The position numbers and the translations under genes were made by a program. Shown here piece by piece: positions 46,633 to 58,207 of a stretch of 64,000 nt of DNA. This DNA comes from Marsupella aquatica. Lineage: Eukaryota > Marchantiophyta. Within the stretch, counting starts at the first letter, position 1. Every line of letters starts with the position of its first letter. The stretch spans positions 28,334,001 through 28,398,000 of the forward strand of contig OZ316892.1 of NCBI GenBank assembly GCA_973895155.1, written 5' to 3'. Below the pieces are notes generated by a model, which worked only from the letters and a program-made list of their open reading frames with translations, was not told where the DNA came from and made no database searches.

Positions 46633-47550
46633 GGGTTCATGCTTATTGTCAAGTATTATTGCCTTGGAAATTTTAACACTATGTGGTCAATCCACCTTTC
46701 AGTGTTTTGTCTTACTAAGAAGGTATCCCTTGTAGATTACTTTGGCACCCCTGGCTATCTTCCTATGCTAGAGCTCTCCTTCCCCACTACATTTAGTTTT
46801 CAATGCAATGCATTCGCACCCTTTAGCAGATTTTATGGAATTTCTTGTAACTGTAGTGAATGAGAGAGAATTGGTACTTTGAGAAATGGACTCCTCATGC
46901 TTTAAGTCCTCCTCAACTTTTATTTGCCAAGCTTATGGTTTTTATTGTCATTACCTAAGGCAAGGGAGGATCTTCCGTACCTTATGTGCATAATTTTTGA
47001 CTGATTTGAGTGTCATTCAAGAAAGTGTGAAGCAGTACCTTATGTGCTCAACTTTTCAAGACTTATGCACTTGTACTTTTCCTGGTTATTATGTAACATG
47101 TACTTATATTTGACATGTGCTGTATTTTTTCTACTAAATCCTATCCAATACTATGCAATAATCATTTACACATCACTACAAGACAAAAAATAAAGCCAGG
47201 ATGAACATGCTATGTTGCAATTCTGTAGTGACATCCTGGTTTGTGCAGGACCTGAGTTAAACATTAATTATTTTTAGTCTCTGGAATAACCCAAGGGCAA
47301 AGTATGATACTCCTTTTTTCATTTTAACACATAATACATACCACCAAAAAGTCTTTGTTTTGTGTTTATGTCAAGATGCTTAGAATGCTCTTGAAATCTA
47401 CATCTCAAACTATTGAGATGTTTCTTGTTTGTTTTTGGCAGTCTTTGGGGCCAGGTCCAACCATCTATTCTCAAGATCATCCACTCAACCCCTAGGTTGA
47501 AGTGCCACTGTACTCATCATGCCTGGATCCACCGGGTTGCACCATTTATA
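46633..47550. other. Intergenic stretch, no gene recognised
   Basis: AT-rich with many stops in all frames. The end (47,462-47,530, CCACTCAACCCCTAGGTTGA) has a diverged copy at 48,737-48,800, which marks it as repeat-derived. Confidence 0.5.
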
Positions 47551-47554
47551 GGAG

Positions 47555-48112
47555 ACTAGCTTGATGCCCGGTTGTTGCACAAAAGATGCTGAGGTGAGAA
47601 AAGATGTCAAGGTGAAAATTGCAAGGGAAAAATATTTTGATGAGAAAAAATATTGATGTGAGAAAAAGAAGTCATGGTGAGCAAAAATGTCGAGGAGAGA
47701 AAAGATGGTGAGGTGACAAAGAGACATAAAGATGAAGGAAAGATCTCAAGGAGAGAAAAAATGTCAAGGGTGAGGGAAAGATCTGAAGGTTTGTAAAAGA
47801 TGGCAAGATTAAAAAAAAGATGTCGCGGCAACGAAAAGATCTCAAGCCAGGTGAGAAAAGTTCTCAAGGAAAGAAAAGATGTCAAGGGTGAGAAAAGATA
47901 TCGTGGTGAGATAAAGATGTCAATTTGAGAAAATATATCAAGGCAAGATAACGATGTTGAGAAGAAATAAAAATGTAAAGATTAGAAAAAGATATCAATG
48001 CAAGGCAAAAACACATATGCTCCGGGATGTAGTGTTGAAGCATGTTATGTGTGATCTTGAATGACTATATAGTTGTTGTGGTAGTGTTCAATAACCCGTG
48101 CATTGCACATAA
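47555..48112. repeat. Repeat element with ~21-bp AAAGATGTCAAGGTGAGA array
   Basis: About 20 degenerate copies of a GATGTCAAGGTGAGAAAA-like word fill 47,585-48,010. The block is bracketed by two direct, diverged copies of one motif: GATGCCCGGTTGTTGCACA at 47,562 and AATAACCCGTGCATTGCACA near 48,090. A third copy, CTAGCTCAATACCTGGGCC followed by TTGCACA, occurs alone near 50,755. The motif resembles the CCCGTGCGTTGCAC word common in plant intergenic repeats. I cannot assign a superfamily. Minus-strand frames across it are only the array read backwards. Confidence 0.55.
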
Positions 48113-49172
48113 AAAATAGAGACTCGAGATAGCGGCCACCGCATCATAGAGTTTAATTGTGTTTTTCTGAGGCAGTTGTGGGCAGGCTAAAGGGCAATGG
48201 GCAAGCATTTATTCTAAATGGGATCCATGGATAATTCTGTCAAAATCCAAAAAATTAAATTTAGATGAAGGATCAAGATTGGTTCCCACTTTTCCATCAG
48301 TTTTTTTGGCCTCAAATAATTATTTTTTAGCTTTTTGAAAATAAAAACTACCTAAGTTCACTATCATTAAAAAAAATATTCTTCACAATTTCATACACCC
48401 ATTTTAGCTGACAAGTGTATTATAATTCCTAATTCTACATCTATTTCATTTTAAATACATAGTCTTTTAACATGTAGTGATTGAGTACCTCTATTAAATA
48501 TACACATGTGTACCAAAAAACGTTTTGGTGTACTTAACTTGTACTGGTTAGGTATCCCCTCATGATTATTATCACCTATGTACCCTAAGGTCTTATTTGC
48601 TTTGGTGGACACTTATTTCTAGCTGATCAAAGGCTAGAATTAAGCCAACATAAATCCAATGGTCAGACATTGTTCCCACCAAATCTGAGTTTGTAAACAG
48701 ATGATTGACGACTTTTGGTTTTTTTCTGAAATAGTGGAGGGTCCACTCAACCCCCAGGGCTAAAGTGCCACTGTCCCTCATCATACCTAGGTGGTCCTAC
48801 CATTTAGAGAAAATTTATCCTGAAATAGTGGAGGAGGCTGATTAACTTTAGCTTTGGTAACAATGCACAACAACACAAATATCAGGCATTTTGCATAGTG
48901 AAAAGAGTAAAATAATGTGATTCATCAATGCACATTATGCTGGGACAGGAATAAAAGCTTTGCAAGATGTGTAGGTCGATACAGTAGCTCTTGGACCCCA
49001 ACCAGGGGACACCTTAAATAAATTAAATGTTTATTGAGAAGAATCTCTGACGTGTTGTTAGAATGTTTGCTCTGTGTTAGGCGGAAGGAAAGCCTTAAGC
49101 ATATCAAGTCGGTATGTCACATCTTGTTCTAAACCCTAGTGAAAATGGAATCATTAAACCAATCCAGGAATT
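48113..49172. other. Intergenic stretch, no gene recognised
   Basis: AT-rich. It contains the diverged copy (48,737-48,800) of the 47.46-kb repeat segment and nothing else I can support. Confidence 0.5.
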
Positions 49173-49560
49173 CCTCAAGTCAAGAAAATGTTTTTTTTTT
49201 TTTTGTCTTGAAAAGAATGAGTAAGAACACTTAGTAGACTCCCCCCACCCCAATAGTGAAATTCTTCATTGTAGGGAAGTTGAACGAATTTTAGAGTGAG
49301 CCCAGACAGGGACCAACACCAGGAGGGAGAAATGATTATATCAGGGTCACAAAGTGGGCAACCAGGGGCTGATCGAGGAGATAGCTTGAACTGCCATCCA
49401 CTACCCACAAAACCCATCCCACCCAGACACATATACCCTCCACACCCCTGTGCATGGAGGGAGTACTATGGAGGGGGTACTGAACCTGGGACATCTCAGT
49501 TCCAGGCTAACCCCCTAGCCAACTGACCTAAGCCAGTTAGTTTCCCTCAAGTCAAGAAAA
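49173..49560 (-). mobile_element. tRNA-derived SINE with target-site duplication
   Basis: CCTCAAGTCAAGAAAA (16 bp) occurs at 49,173-49,188 and 49,545-49,560. It brackets about 353 bp that end on the left in a run of 14 T, the poly-A tail of a minus-strand insertion. At the other end the minus strand shows an A-box-like GTCAGTTGGCTAG (complement at 49,515-49,527) and, about 30 bases on, a B-box-like GGTTCAGTACC (complement at 49,477-49,487). The long duplication, A tail and internal polymerase III boxes together make this a SINE. The body does not resemble a family I know. Confidence 0.8.
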
Positions 49561-49629
49561 CTGAACGGGGCAGATGCACAATATATGGGTGGGTATCAGC
49601 GAGGGTATCAGCACAAATAAGGGGAGATT

Positions 49630-52600
49630 GAAGTTGCTAAAATGGGGACGGTCCACAATACTTGGCATTGGGTTTGAAAGTGGAGAGATCCCCACTATTC
49701 CCCTAATATAACTCCTGTGAAGGTACCTCAACCCTAATTCACAAAGCCAGCCCCTCGTTGATCACCATCCATCTTCAGTGAACAAGGCTTTTGGTCTTAT
49801 CCAGCTAGGTGCCAAGCTAGGTCCCCATTTGGAGCTATATATGGCTAATTAAATAATTCAATCTGAAAGCTGAACAAGAGAAGTTCCAAGCTAGAAAATG
49901 AAATGCGAGGCTAGTTCTTACAATTTACTTTCAATAACTTACAATAGATTGTATTGACGTACACATGCTATTATTTTGTGCAGTTTCCAGAAGCAATCGA
50001 GACTGAGGAACAATATATGAAGTATCTGAGCCAAATGAGCATGCCTGGTTTACAAATACCATTAGCATGCTATTTGTTCAGGAATCTTTCCATCCTCAGT
50101 AGCTTTGCTCAATTTGCTGCAGGATGATATACGGCCTGTCTGAACCACAGAAAGCTTGCAAACATTTCTCTCATGCATGGGGCTGGCACCGGTTCAGATA
50201 GATCTCTGGTGCATGCCTTAGATGTTGTAATCCAATGAACAATGGTCCATGAGCTTGGTGGACAATGAGTTTAGATGAATAGATAATTAGAGTTTTTACA
50301 TGATTGTGGATTATTTCACTGTTTATGTGGCCATTCATGATCATCCAGACAAGATCGAACTGACCCACTTAAGGAATCAAAACTATTCATCAGTTTGAAA
50401 TTGTCAACATTGCTACGGGCTATTCATCAAAACAATACCAGTAATTATCTCCATTGATGGTTTCATCTTGTTTTGAATGCATTCTTGTTTTGTCAATTAA
50501 CTTGACCAGTTGGCTTATTCTCCCTCAAGAATTAGTTGATCTTCAGACCTTCAAAAGCGTCAACAGACTGGTTCAGATTTCAAAAGCCTAAACGTAAAGA
50601 AAGCATAGTCAAATGATGGAGCTAGTAGATCAGATATCTGTGTCAGCTCAAAATATTACTGTTTTGATCAGGTCTGGAATTTTGAATTTGCAAATTCTAC
50701 CGCTGTCCCAAATACTATGCATACCCAGTTACCATATAAATATATGTATATACTAGCTCAATACCTGGGCCTTGCACATAATATATTATTCCATGTAAAA
50801 GATGATTGTGTTGGGGATCTACTTGAACAACATGACAATAATCAAAACCAGCATACAACAACAAATTAACATTGACAAAGAGAGTACGTGGTCTTTGGCC
50901 GTGAGAGGAGAATGAATAATTATGATCAAAACAAGTACATCCACCATAGCCTAGCTCCACAAGCTCGACAATGTCTTGATTTCTCTCACCCTCCACAGCC
51001 TTTGCACACAAAGACTGAACCCTTAAATGTGAGCACACACTTGGGTTCCCCTTGGGTATATACCCCATCCTATTGTCTAAGTGAACCTGGAACTCAAATG
51101 AGTGCTATCCTAGTTTGCTAAAGACTAGCCAGTACTATAGGAGTAATTATGCTATACTAGGTAGAGGCATAACCTAACAAAAGTCCTCTTGACTATAGTC
51201 CTCAACTAACTACCTGGTACTGTTATTTCTAACTATCTATATGAATCTCCTTGGGAGGTTCTAGAAGGTAAAATCAATAAGTTTTCCCTCTATACCTGAG
51301 AGCTAACTAGTACTAAGCAGTAGCTGACAAATTGTCAGATAGAGTAGTCATACATAGAAGTAAACTACTGACCAAGTACTAGCTCTTGTTAACAACGCTT
51401 GAGATTTGCTAGGAAGGAAATCCAATCATTTATGCAAAAGCATCAAACTTCAACTTCATTCATGTTCAAAGATATCTCAGCAAAATGGGATGGTCTAAAT
51501 AATCATAAAATGCAAGAAAACATTCATGGTTGGGAGAATGCAGTACATATACTTATGCACCCGCTTATGGAACTACTTTCAGCCATTACTTGAAAGGATC
51601 TTAGTCGTGTTTTGGGAAACTGTTGTTGAAAAAAAAGGGAATTGTGAATGCCATCTAGACAATCATTGAAAGCAGCAAAAATAGAGATAACAGAGTAAAG
51701 ACATAGACTAAGAAACAAAGTTTCTGGGATTTCACAAGTTACTTAGGAGACAACAAGTAGAAGCAATTGTTCTTGTGAGTCCCAATTTGAAATTAGCAAT
51801 TATAAAAAAATAATGTAGAACTGGTTATCGATGAGAGCCAGTCTATTCAATTTCTCAAGGAGATTTAATTACTATAAGTAATAAACATCTCCCATGGAAA
51901 CAAATGGCGTTGTCAACAATGAGCAGATCACCAACCGCGGCATGATCCTTAAAAAATATCTTGCAATCTGTCATATCCAAAAAATCCTCCACTCAAATGG
52001 AGGAATAGACCTGTCCAAATTCAGACATCAATGTAGACTCTGATTCACCTAAGTAAGTGATAAAATGCTTGCCAAAGTGTGTGGTTATCGCTCAAATGTT
52101 TGACAATTTCATCTGAAGGCACAATTGCCATAAGTGTTTGAAACATTCTGATTGAAGAAAGTGACAAAAAAAAACACAAAGATATTATGTGAATACTCAG
52201 GAAGATTTTGTAATCTATTGGGATTTGTTGAAATCTTCCTGAGTATTCATATTCCTTTGTGTTTTTTTGGTCACTTCTACAAATCAAAATATTTCAAACA
52301 CCCATGGCAAGTGTGTCTTCAGATGAAATTGCCAAACTAAAACACTCATGGCAAGTGTCTTTAGATAAAAACAAGACGCCCACCACTATGCCCTGCCCAC
52401 ACCACACCCCTTGTGTGTGGAGGGGGGAATTGAACCTTGCCAAACGTTTTGGCAATAACCAGACACTTCTGCAAGCATTTTATTACTCTGGTGAATCAGA
52501 GTACATCGATGTATGAGTTCGGACAAGTATATTCCTCCATTTGAGTGAAGTATTAGTCGGATAAGATAGGTTGGGGGATATTTTAAAGGATCATGCCACA

Positions 52601-53010
52601 CTCAGTGATCTGGTCATTGTTGACAACGCCAATGTTGTTTCCTGCCGAGAGTACATGTCCCATGAAGATTGCTTGCAGCCATGTACTTGCATACCTCATA
52701 AAGTCAAGGAGGATCTCACCAACAAGCTCCAACATTCTCTCGCCCGCCTAAATGGAACAGATTGTGGAGAAAATCACAAGCCTGTACGTATTCCTCATAA
52801 TCTATGCCATAACTGGTTCTGCTGTCGACAAGGCTCCGCAATGTCCGAAAATTCAATTTCTTGTTGTTGACTTGTTGGAGTCGACCTCACTCGTCGTCAA
52901 GGATTATGGACAAGTGGTTCAAATTTAAGGAGCATAATTTTGGCTAATTATTCTTATGAGTGTTGTTTTAGATTACAAGTAGGATTACAAGCCCTGAATT
53001 ATTTGCTACT
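49630..53010. repeat. Old duplicated block, copy A
   Basis: Three separated segments match, in the same order and orientation, segments of copy B. The pairs are 49,630-49,733 with 56,045-56,146; 50,495-50,670 with 57,348-57,556; and 52,850-53,010 with 58,231-58,395. Each pair is diverged but clear, for example CTTGTGAAGGTACCT, AGTTGATCTTCAGAC and GGACAAGTGGTT..A.TTTAAGGAGC. Spacing differs because each copy gained its own insertions. Copy A holds the fold-back element. Confidence 0.65.
51986..52550. mobile_element. Fold-back (inverted repeat) element, arms ~220 bp
   Basis: The left arm (51,986-52,210) and right arm (52,229-52,550) are reverse complements for almost their whole length. The outer ends read CTCCACTCAAATGGAGGAAT and its complement, and only about 18 bases separate the inner ends. 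The right arm carries ~95 extra bases (52,335-52,430) that include GGAATTGAACC, the complement of a tRNA B-box, so a SINE piece may be inserted there. The structure fits a hairpin-type MITE. No clear target duplication is visible. Confidence 0.8.
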
Positions 53011-53430
53011 GTTTTCTTGAGCAAAATCCCGTCATATCCTGAAGAGATAGTGGGGGCAAGCTCGTCGTCACACTCACACGGACCTGATGACCATGGCTTT
53101 TGAAGTACATGTTGCCAACAATACAATCTACACGGTGAGGAGGTTAACCTAGGACTATCCGTGGCAGGTGGAAACGCTTGAGTGGTGGAGAGTGTGGCTA
53201 CTACTGTCCTTTGTGAAACATTCATGTGCACACAACTGCCATCAAAGGTGAGTCAGGCAGACGATGTTGATTTGCGCTGCCACAGACATTGCGCCCGGGC
53301 TAGTAAAGAGCTTGCTGTTCCATATTTTGACATATTTCAGCCAATAGCTGTCCGTGATGCATATTGTAAAAAGTTTGGCTTCAGATGCGATTCCAAATGT
53401 GGATGCTTTGTAAATATAGCGAGTAAGGAA
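52590..53430 (+). pseudogene. Coding relics, possibly from a GDSL-type esterase
   Basis: Two protein-like pieces lie here. The first (52,600-52,860) reads LVIVDNANVVSCREYMSH, then PHKVKEDLTNKLQHSLARLN. The second (53,290-53,430) reads KELAVPYFDIFQPIA, then YCKKFGFRCDSKCGC. Order and pattern (an N..L...L..LN helix, then 'YFDIF.P', 'GF', 'C.C') loosely recall the C-terminal half of plant GDSL esterases, but no catalytic motif is present. Stops and a frame change separate them. The family call is a guess; that these are coding relics is more likely than not. Confidence 0.25.
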
Positions 53431-53864
53431 TGGCTGGTTGGGAGACTAATTAACTGTTGTATTGTCCAGAGCTTTCAGGTGTGTGTTGTCGATGTACATT
53501 CGAGTGCTCACTTAAAACGCCTTACAACAATATTCAGATGAAAATAGTAGAACTGAAAATGCAGCTGCAGACTGAGTGGACAGGTAATACGATAGCTGGA
53601 GACAATGTCAACACGTTTTTACAAGTACTGACAGACTTGATAACTGTATTGACCAAATGTATTCGCACTTCTGTTGAGTTAAACAAAATACCGCACATTT
53701 TACTTCAGCCTACAATATTTGGTCACTGCAGCTGTCAAGCTTACAAGTTGTTGAAGTAACATGTGCAGTATTTTGTCCAACTCAATAAAAGTGCCAATAC
53801 ATTCAATCACTGTAGTTGTAAAGTCTGCAAGTAGCTACTGTAGCTAATGTAGTAGAGTGTTGAT

Positions 53865-54245
53865 CGTTGTCCCTAGCTGTGATATTGCTTGTCCAGTTGG
53901 TGTGTCTGCTCTCTTCACCACTCCTCGCTCTAAGTTTACATTCAGTCTTGTCCAGTTGGTGCATTTGCTCTCTTGACCACTCCTCGCTCTAAGTTTACAT
54001 TCAGTCACTCTAGTTGTCAAGTCTACAAGTAGCTACTGTAGTAAAGTATTGTCCTCAGCTGTGGCATTGCTTGTCTAGTTGGTGCATCTGCTCTCTTCAC
54101 TCCTCACTCTAAGTTTACATTCAGTCACTGTAGTTGTAAAGTCTGCAAGTAGTAGCTGCTGTGGTAAAGTATTGTCCCCAGCTGTGGCATTGCTTGTCCA
54201 GTTGGTGCATCTGCTCTCTTCACCACTCCTCGCTCTAAGTTTCTT
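53865..54245. repeat. Nested minisatellite (~60- and ~124-bp units)
   Basis: TTGTCCAGTTGGTGCAT..GCT, then CTCTTCACCACTCCTCGCTC and TAAGTTTACATTCAGTCACT, occurs four times (near 53,890, 53,947, 54,070 and 54,196). In the later copies each is followed by GTAGTTGTAAAGTCTGCAAG and AAAGTATTGTCC.CAGCTGTG, so a short unit is nested in a longer one. Confidence 0.88.
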
Positions 54246-54639
54246 GTGAGGGAGATGAAGGAGGCTAAAATTATCTTCAATGTCACTAACAATTCAACAA
54301 GCCCGGAGCATAGAAAAAAATTCAAGGAAACGGCTATCAAAGAACTCTAAAAGCTTGAACTCTCGGATCATTTTTCACATCGTAACAGATTGAGCCTTAA
54401 CACATTGTCTAAATGCTATAAAGCAACGTCATAAATAAAAGCACAGAGGCGCACAGTGAAATCGAACAAGAGATAAAAGCTTAGTGAAATAAAATGTCAA
54501 CAATTGATCACCTTGGAGTGTATTGCAGATCCCGTCCCTTCACAGAAACAGATACAACTTCAGACAACCATTTTCATTTCAATCACATAAACTTTAGACA
54601 GCAATGAAAAGTTGAAAGCGCAGATATGGTAAGAGAATG

Positions 54640-54831
54640 CATCGAGCTGAAGGGCGCTCTATACTTATGTTCTCCTTAGCAATCATCCGACGACACCGAG
54701 ACCGAGAGCTATTACTTCACAAATTGAACAATGGACATCGAGCTGAAGGGCGCTCTATACTTATGTTCTCCTTAGCAATCATCGAACGACACCGAGACCG
54801 AGAGCTATTACTTCACAAATTGAACAATGGA
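54640..54831. repeat. 96-bp tandem duplication, two copies with two differences
   Basis: Units begin CATCGAGCTGAAGGGCGCTC at 54,640 and 54,736 and agree at 94 of 96 bases. The length is a multiple of three, so one frame repeats a 32-residue segment, but nothing else marks it as coding. It is very recent. Confidence 0.95.
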
Positions 54832-54855
54832 CATTGAGGCAGAAGGGATGCACGG

Positions 54856-55085
54856 GAGGACGCCAGCTTTGAAGCATCCGCCATGGAGTACAAAGGGACC
54901 ACACCACCTCGCGGGGAGGACGACAGCTTTGAAGCATCCACCATGGAGGACGAAGGGATCACACCACCTCGCGGGAGGACGACAGCTTTGAAGCATCCAC
55001 CATGGAGGACGAAAGGACCACACCACCTCGCGGGAGGACGACAACTTTGAAGCATCCCCCATGGAGGACGAAGGGACCACGCCAC
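54856..55085. repeat. 59/60-bp minisatellite, four copies
   Basis: Units start at 54,856, 54,916, 54,975 and 55,034 with GAGGACGACAGCTTTGAAGC. The 60-bp form would encode a 20-residue acidic repeat beginning EDDSFEASTMEDEG on the plus strand. Loss of one G in a GGGG run makes the others 59 bp and shifts the frame. Confidence 0.9.
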
Positions 55086-55665
55086 TGGCAGGACGCTTTT
55101 TCTGGACATTTTGCAGAAAATCTCAAATCCCTTACGTGAAATTGATGAAGAGATTGACAGGAAGGGACGCGAGTACAGGATGCAACGTTGGCAAGGTACT
55201 TGGCAGGACAATGGGGCCGGGGCAGCAGAGGACGGTAGGCTCGGGCAGCAGAGTACAGAATGAAAGGACCCCGGGCGCAGGGCGTTGTGGTTTAGCGTTT
55301 CGAATCCAAGTTAGTGTCCACCTCACCACCAAACCTCGTGCTTTTCGCTGTTGGGACGTTCATTCAGGCCTTCGGGAGATTCCTTCAATCTGAGTCGCAC
55401 TTAGCTCTGCGTGTCCTCACCGAATCTGCCAACGACATTAGAAGCTCTCATGCGCTGAGAGCCAATTCGAGCTTGAACTGTAGGAAGGAGATGTTGAAAT
55501 TCGTCAACAAAAGCAGTGCCAGATCTACAATCTTGAATAGAGATGGGGGGAGAAACAATTCGAGCTCTGGTTGTGAGACCGTGCTGACGCTGCAGGGCCT
55601 CTATCAAGAAAAGCCCACGCTGCCATTCGTTCCCGGGGGCGATGAGAGTGAAGGTGGGTAACCGC
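55086..55665 (+). pseudogene. Coding-like fragments of unknown origin
   Basis: One piece (about 55,094-55,195) reads LFLDILQKISNPLREIDEEI, then DRKGREYRMQRWQ, and stops at a GTACTT donor-like site. It has the look of a charged helix. Another frame (55,314-55,661) reads FLQSESHLALRVLTESANDI and continues Ser/Asn-rich to a GGGTAACC. I could not join them into one model. They may be fragments of one gene whose acidic repeat is the minisatellite just upstream. The family is unknown. Confidence 0.25.
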
Positions 55666-57836
55666 GTTTGTGGTTTCGTCAATTATGGGAGCTTCGCTTA
55701 CGAGTTGTTGCCGAGCAACAGAAACTGTACTGTCCCCTCTCTATCCTTCTCTCTTATTTCCGCTGTCAGCAAATCGGCTAATTGTGTGAATCGTATGGTC
55801 ATTCCCTGGACTCTACTGTAGATGTCCATGAAGTATGGATTTCTTTCAATTCGGAGCTACTTATGTACCAGAAAAGTCTGAATGAACATATCCCTTGGCA
55901 AAACCGCAATTCGTTGGAATCATTGAGCGACTTTCTGGTACGTTTAAGAAGCCAGTTCTTTCTGAGATGCCAGACCAAACCTTGGCCTTTCCGTAGAGGG
56001 ATATAATTCTAGTCCGGTGGGTGGGAACAGCACAAGAAGAGCTCGGAGTTGCTGAAATGGTGGTGTGTACAAATACTTGTCATCGGTTTTGCAAGTGGAG
56101 AGATTCCCAGTATTCCAGCTAACACAACTCTTGTGAAGGTACCTAATCTTACTAGCCTTTACTGCGATTACTAGGATATCTCCAACACTGCTCAGATTAA
56201 TTTTGAGCTTAGTACACGTGACTCTATACTCCATATGTGCGAATCTGAATCAGTAATGTAATAGCTGGAAAGTCATGCTGTGAAGCTTCTAAGACTTTTC
56301 TCATTTGAACGAAGCGTTCAGCTTCTCTGATTGGGCATCATGTTTGGCTGTGTAAAGGTTTTCTTCCGCCCTAATAAATTGAAGTATGCGCGGTTAGAGT
56401 GGAGGATCTAGGCAACCGATAACAAATGTCATTGAGCCTTACCGCTTTTGTTTTGATCTGTTTGTATTGTGGCCGAACTGGACAGTCCATGGGCTATCTA
56501 GTGCACCAACCTCAAGTGATGGAGGATGCTTTCAAGCAGCTGCTGAGATGACTAGCTGAGGGGAAATGGACACAAGTACCCTCTGTCACAGGTGGGCAAC
56601 ATCAACAGTTTTTTTATTTGATTTTCATTCGTACAATTGCTCGGAAAAAAAAGGGGTTGCTGATGCTGTGTCGATCAATTTGTAAGGTTTGTGTAGGCAA
56701 ATCTTGCATTTGAAGCAGTGATGGGTCGCAAAGTCATTGGGAACAGTTGTTGGGCCTCAAGAACTCCTTGAGAAGATTCCTGTCGAATCGGGGAATCAAA
56801 AATTTACTTGATCTCACCACTCCAGGGGATTGTGTGCCCGAGGAGGAGCTCAGTCAACAAGTACGAAGTACTCCGTTAGTTGGGAACGTGGAGTTCAGGA
56901 TTGGAGGGCTTTGAACAGGTTGAAATGTGGGGCATTCGTGGGATTAGAAACGGGTGTTGGTGGGAAAGAAAAGGCAGCCGAATCGTGTGCCAAACGAAAT
57001 TATTTCCTGGCAAGAGGTATGTTTTGCGTAAAGTCCCGAGACTAGCTTGTCGGAGATTCAAGGTACAGAGCTGGCCGAGATGCAACCTTTCTTTGCTTCC
57101 TTGACTCCCGTCTTGATCAAGTTTTCGCTGAGCTCTGTCGCGGTTGCAGTGGTCCTTTAGCGGTTCTGCGCTTGGACGGTCATTGAAGGCTCGTGTAAGC
57201 TGAAGGATTCACGCGCAGACTTGGATGTAAGTAGGGGACGTTTCGAGGGACGTTTGCAATTTGAAGTATGCACGCACATGACATCACTAGCATGTCATCA
57301 ACTTGTGCTCAGGTCTGCCAATTGTATCGCTCGTGTGACTCTTCTTAGTCTAACTTGAGCTAACTGGTTTATTCTTGTCAAGAATTGGTCGATCTTCAGA
57401 CGGTGTAAAGTCAGTTGATCGACTTTACAACCTTCAAATGCCTCAATGGACCCGCGCCGCAACTTGCTCCAGGATTCGGTTCGAATTTGAAACTTAGGTT
57501 CAACGTACAGTAAGCAGGTATCAATGTCGGCTCAAGGTATTGTCGTTGCAATTTTTGCCTCAATGGACCCGCGTTTGGATTTTTGAAATACGTTGCTGCA
57601 TCATTCGAATTAGTCGGTTGACGCATGATTGTTTGAGGCTGTCCGTTGAACCATTTAAAGAAAAAATTGATCAACTCGCATCAAATGTTAGTATCGGTAA
57701 GTACTCATAGAAGATTCACAGCAAGATAGAGACCAATCAATTCTATAAGGATCATTCTACACAGGTCTTGATCTCTTTAATGGCGGAAGTTTCTTATTTA
57801 ACACACATGACGGACGCAATGTGGAGGGCGTGACTG

Positions 57837-58207
57837 CTGAAAGTGAAGTGTTCATCGAGCAACCTCAGCGCTGCAGGGAACTTGTATTGCTTTCCCCTTT
57901 GACAAGCACTGGCGTACCTGTTGTTGTCTTCAGTCATCCTACCCGTTATTAATCGTAAGTTGTCAGTCTCTTGAGCACAATCTCTCTCAGCCAACAGCCT
58001 GCCTTGCCTCCTTGGCATGAAGTTATATCTCAAGCATGCGGCTATGTCTCGAATAAGAGGTGAGTGGACATAAACCTTTCATTGCCCGTTTCATTGAATG
58101 TCCTGAAAGTGAAGTGTTCATCGAGCGGGCTCAGCGTTGCAAGTGTGCATTGTGATTGAACAACAGTGAACTAGCATTGCTTTCCACTTTGACAAGCACT
58201 TGCGTCC
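57837..58207. repeat. Direct repeat flanking the exon fragment
   Basis: GAAAGTGAAGTGTTCATCGA begins at 57,837 and again at 58,104. Both copies continue through CTCAGCG.TGCA to GCATTGCTTTCC or GTATTGCTTTCC and TTTGACAAGCACT. The right copy is ~26 bases longer inside. Confidence 0.85.
57996..58075 (+). pseudogene. Fragment of the giant repeat-protein gene (end of exon 7 plus donor)
   Basis: The segment reads LPPWHEVISQACGYVSNKR and includes the GTGAGTGGACATA that follows. It matches the end of exon 7 and the start of intron 7 of the large gene (43,609-43,690) at all but a few bases. It is a DNA-level copy, since intron sequence is included. No other part of the gene is present nearby, so it has no function of its own. 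Confidence 0.85.

Noticed and set aside
47485-47885. Minus-strand frames rich in Phe, Ser and Leu
   Set aside because: They are the ~21-bp AAAGATGTCAAGGTGAG array read backwards, not a gene.
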